Assembly: GCA_949318235.1 (NCBI GenBank)
Contig: OX439127.1
Coordinates: 33,764,873 to 33,828,872 of the forward strand
Direction of reading: 5' to 3'
Length of the DNA stretch: 64,000 nucleotides
Source of the DNA: Ecdyonurus torrentis
Lineage: Eukaryota > Arthropoda > Insecta > Ephemeroptera > Heptageniidae
Of the stretch, positions 61,190 to 64,000 are shown piece by piece (within the stretch, counting starts at the first letter, position 1; each line of letters opens with the position of its first letter). The notes under the pieces are model-generated. The model had not been told where the DNA came from. It saw only the letters and a list, made by a program, of their open reading frames with translations, and searched no databases. The position numbers were made by a program, and so were the translations under genes.

Positions 61190-61966
61190 TAACATAAAGA
61201 TCATTACTCGAAGGTTATGATATTTTTATGTGAAGAAAAATTATATATTGCGTTTTACTATAACATTTCTCATGCAGTAAAGAAAAAATATACAATATTG
61301 CACATTTTATATCAACTATTACCTTATTTATAAGAATTAAGGTAAAATTTATAATATTATATTGTAAAAAAAAAAGTTGCTTTATTGAATATAGTAAAAT
61401 ATTTATATTCAACTAAATGTGAACCATAAAAATGTGGCAGAGGCTTGTGTTATGTGCACAAGTTATAACAAAAATTGGACTGCTTTTAATTAAATTCACA
61501 GCGTAGCCAGCCGGTAGTTAAATATTAATATTATATATATAATACAAAGTTCACGTCACTGTATAAAGCAATTATATATTCGCACACGTATCACAATATT
61601 ATTAAAGTTGAGCAAGCCCATATTCGCACTCATGTATATTTCTTTAATTATTTTTATATTTTCATTATTAATTTTCACAGTACTCCTCATTTTTTAAAGA
61701 TCCTCATTAAATATTTTACCTATTCTGACGAATCGAAAGTGTACATCGATCGTTGAATACTTGTAGTGTACTGTACTTACAGTATTATAATATTCTTACG
61801 TTCATGTTACATTTTTTTTTCTCTTGCTAATAAAATTTATTACTACACGTATGTATGTAAAATGAAATTGGCTGCATACACTTTTTATTAGGCGATAGGC
61901 CAGATCACTCCAGCAGCATTAACTTATAATACTCTTGTTTTGAAAAATTAAATGAACAGGCGTGAG

Positions 61967-61969
<3 letters not shown>

Positions 61970-62012
<43 letters not shown>
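61970..62012. repeat. (CT)n microsatellite
   Basis: A CT run of about 34 bp followed by an interrupted CT stretch. Confidence 0.92.
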
Positions 62013-64000
62013 GTCTTTGTTTTCAAAGAGTTTTTATGCATTTATAACCATATCAATTTTTATCGTGTTCCTTCACAAGGTATTTGACAATAATTTGTGT
62101 TTTTTTGTGTGGCATCAGAAGTCCAAAATACTTTGTTGAATGTTACGTCTTACTGTGCACAGTTGGTCATATCACTAAAGCTGGACTAAGCCGACCTCAA
62201 CATTACTTTCTTTCAAAGTCACTCAGATGAAACTCTTCAATCGCCTTGTGTTGATTTTCTAACAAAATAGCAATAATAGAAACGCAACAGTCGTGCATTT
62301 TTTTTTTCTTTCTTTTTTCACGCTCTGGATTTAAATTTATTTTTGGGGAGTATATAGAAGAAAAAAAAGTCAATAACCCTACCCCAAGGCCATTTCATAA
62401 CCACTATTCTTTCTTCCTATTTTATTGGATCAAATTTGAAATAATGATGTTGAATTTTGGAATCCAAGTATTTGTATTTATTTTGTCTTTTTGTCACAAG
62501 TTTTGTTGGCAATTTTTACAATAATGTGTAAAGTAGTGCAGCTTATCTAAATGTATCCAACTGTGCTTACGGTTGCTAAAATAGTTGACTATACCTTCCA
62601 ACATTTTTTTTTTCTTGTTACAAACATGGTGTGCTAATTATTATTTTGTAACTTATACACTCAGTATGACTTAATTATATAACTATAAAATTATCAATAA
62701 AACTACGAATTAGATAAAAGCAAAACTTTTTTGCGTGTTATTGCATGGTTCGTGTTGTCCTAAAATTTAATAATAAAAATAAAATATTATTACAAAAGTA
62801 CTAATTATTATGACATATACATTAGACTGAAAATTATTAACTTTATTCAATGATCGTATATGAAATGTTACATGTAAACATAATTTATTGATTTTTTTTT
62901 TCTATTCATAAAAACACCCCGATGATATTCTTACTACTTCAATAGAATTCAATTGAATAGTGTCTCTTTATTTCTTATTGTTAAAATAAATGTATGCTCA
63001 TTATTATTGTTATTTGAAATGACCATGATAGTTTTTGCGCAGGAAATATATTATATAAAATATAAACAAGTGTCATGTATCTGCATTCCAATAACCAATA
63101 GCCTTGAATTAATTTTTGGCTATAACCTAAAGAAGGGGTTTATTTTTATACGAACATGAACACAAAAATTATTATATTTTTTGTTTCTCATTACGTAAGA
63201 ATATAAATTATGCTATTGTTTGGTGATGTTACTAAGTATTTTGCTAATGAATATACGATGCTGTATTAATTGTACTGTGATAATTGATAATGTAAAAGAG
63301 TACGTTCTTGTGTGGAGAGCTTTTGTTTCGAATATTAATTATTTTACTTTGCTGTATTATGGCATAGTAATAATATTAATTAGAAGTTAAAAAGTGGGAG
63401 AAGGTGGCAAAATCATTCATTTGATATTTTTAATATTTAATCATCAATAATCATTTATATAAATATTACATGAAACTTAAAAATATAATTTTTGTTTTAA
63501 TTAATTGAACAGACAGTGGTTACACATCTCCTCCCCTGTTGTAATAATTGGAATTAAAAAATACATGAATTTCCAATCTAATTTGTGTAAATAATTTTCT
63601 ATGCAGTACACAACAAAATCTATATGTGAAGTTTGAGTTATTGTTTACCATTAATAATAAATTCTATATTTAATATAAATAATATAAATATATATTTTTA
63701 CTTTCAGCTTTAAGTAACGATAAAAGTTTTCCAATGATAATATTTATATGTGGTTGCTTCCTCTTTAAAGTTATACAATAACAATTCGGGTGGTTGGTAT
63801 ATTTATTTTAAGAACTACTACATTATATACCTGGAACAGCAAAAATTAACAGCCAATTTTCTCTAAGCTGAAATTTTGAGAAATGTGGTTTGCGTTCAGC
63901 AAAATATAATATGAGGTTTTTTAATATTTCGTTTTTTTTTTTTTTTTTTTTTTTTTTTTTCAACTCTTATTACATTTTTAAATTAAACAAACAGTTCGCG

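Overview
The window is animal nuclear DNA, very AT-rich. Its genes are split into many exons with GT/AG introns, and the rest is filled with microsatellites and small inverted-repeat transposons. The gene content suggests an invertebrate: a minimal secreted astacin metalloprotease and a RASSF protein with an N-terminal LIM domain, the architecture known from arthropods. An arthropod, possibly a crustacean, is my inference; the sequence alone does not prove it.

Two genes can be assembled exon by exon, both on the + strand. (1) An astacin-family zinc protease occupies about 3710-14735. Five exons join in phase and encode the end of the propeptide with its aspartate-switch motif and a complete 200-residue catalytic domain. 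The signal peptide and start of the propeptide are not visible. Its Met-turn methionine is replaced by leucine. (2) A complete RASSF tumour-suppressor homologue occupies 18986-26361. Ten exons give a 512-residue protein with a LIM zinc-binding domain, an acidic low-complexity linker, a Ras-association domain and a C-terminal SARAH helix for Hippo-pathway partners. I see no functional link between the two genes.

The left 24 kb is dense in transposons. These include a 1.15-kb foldback at the window edge, a 1.4-kb element with 265-bp inverted termini, a 2.4-kb hAT-like element inside a TA microsatellite with another palindromic element nested in it, and a 1.16-kb hAT-like element with a perfect 8-bp target duplication. 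There are also a TTAA-flanked foldback and several smaller MITEs. Most of them lie in the 8-kb second intron of the astacin gene. RASSF intron 2 carries an inverted-repeat structure built from 54-bp units with a hammerhead-ribozyme-like core, the most unusual object in the window.

From about 28 kb to 64 kb I find no convincing gene. The region is AT-rich with many CT/GA and TA arrays, homopolymers, scattered members of the same repeat families, and one 205-bp inverted-repeat element flanked by 14-bp direct repeats. Two weak coding candidates (27497-27990 + and 49447-49640 -) and a GC-richer patch near 44.2-44.5 kb are the only hints of genes there. It could be intergenic or a long intron of an unseen gene.
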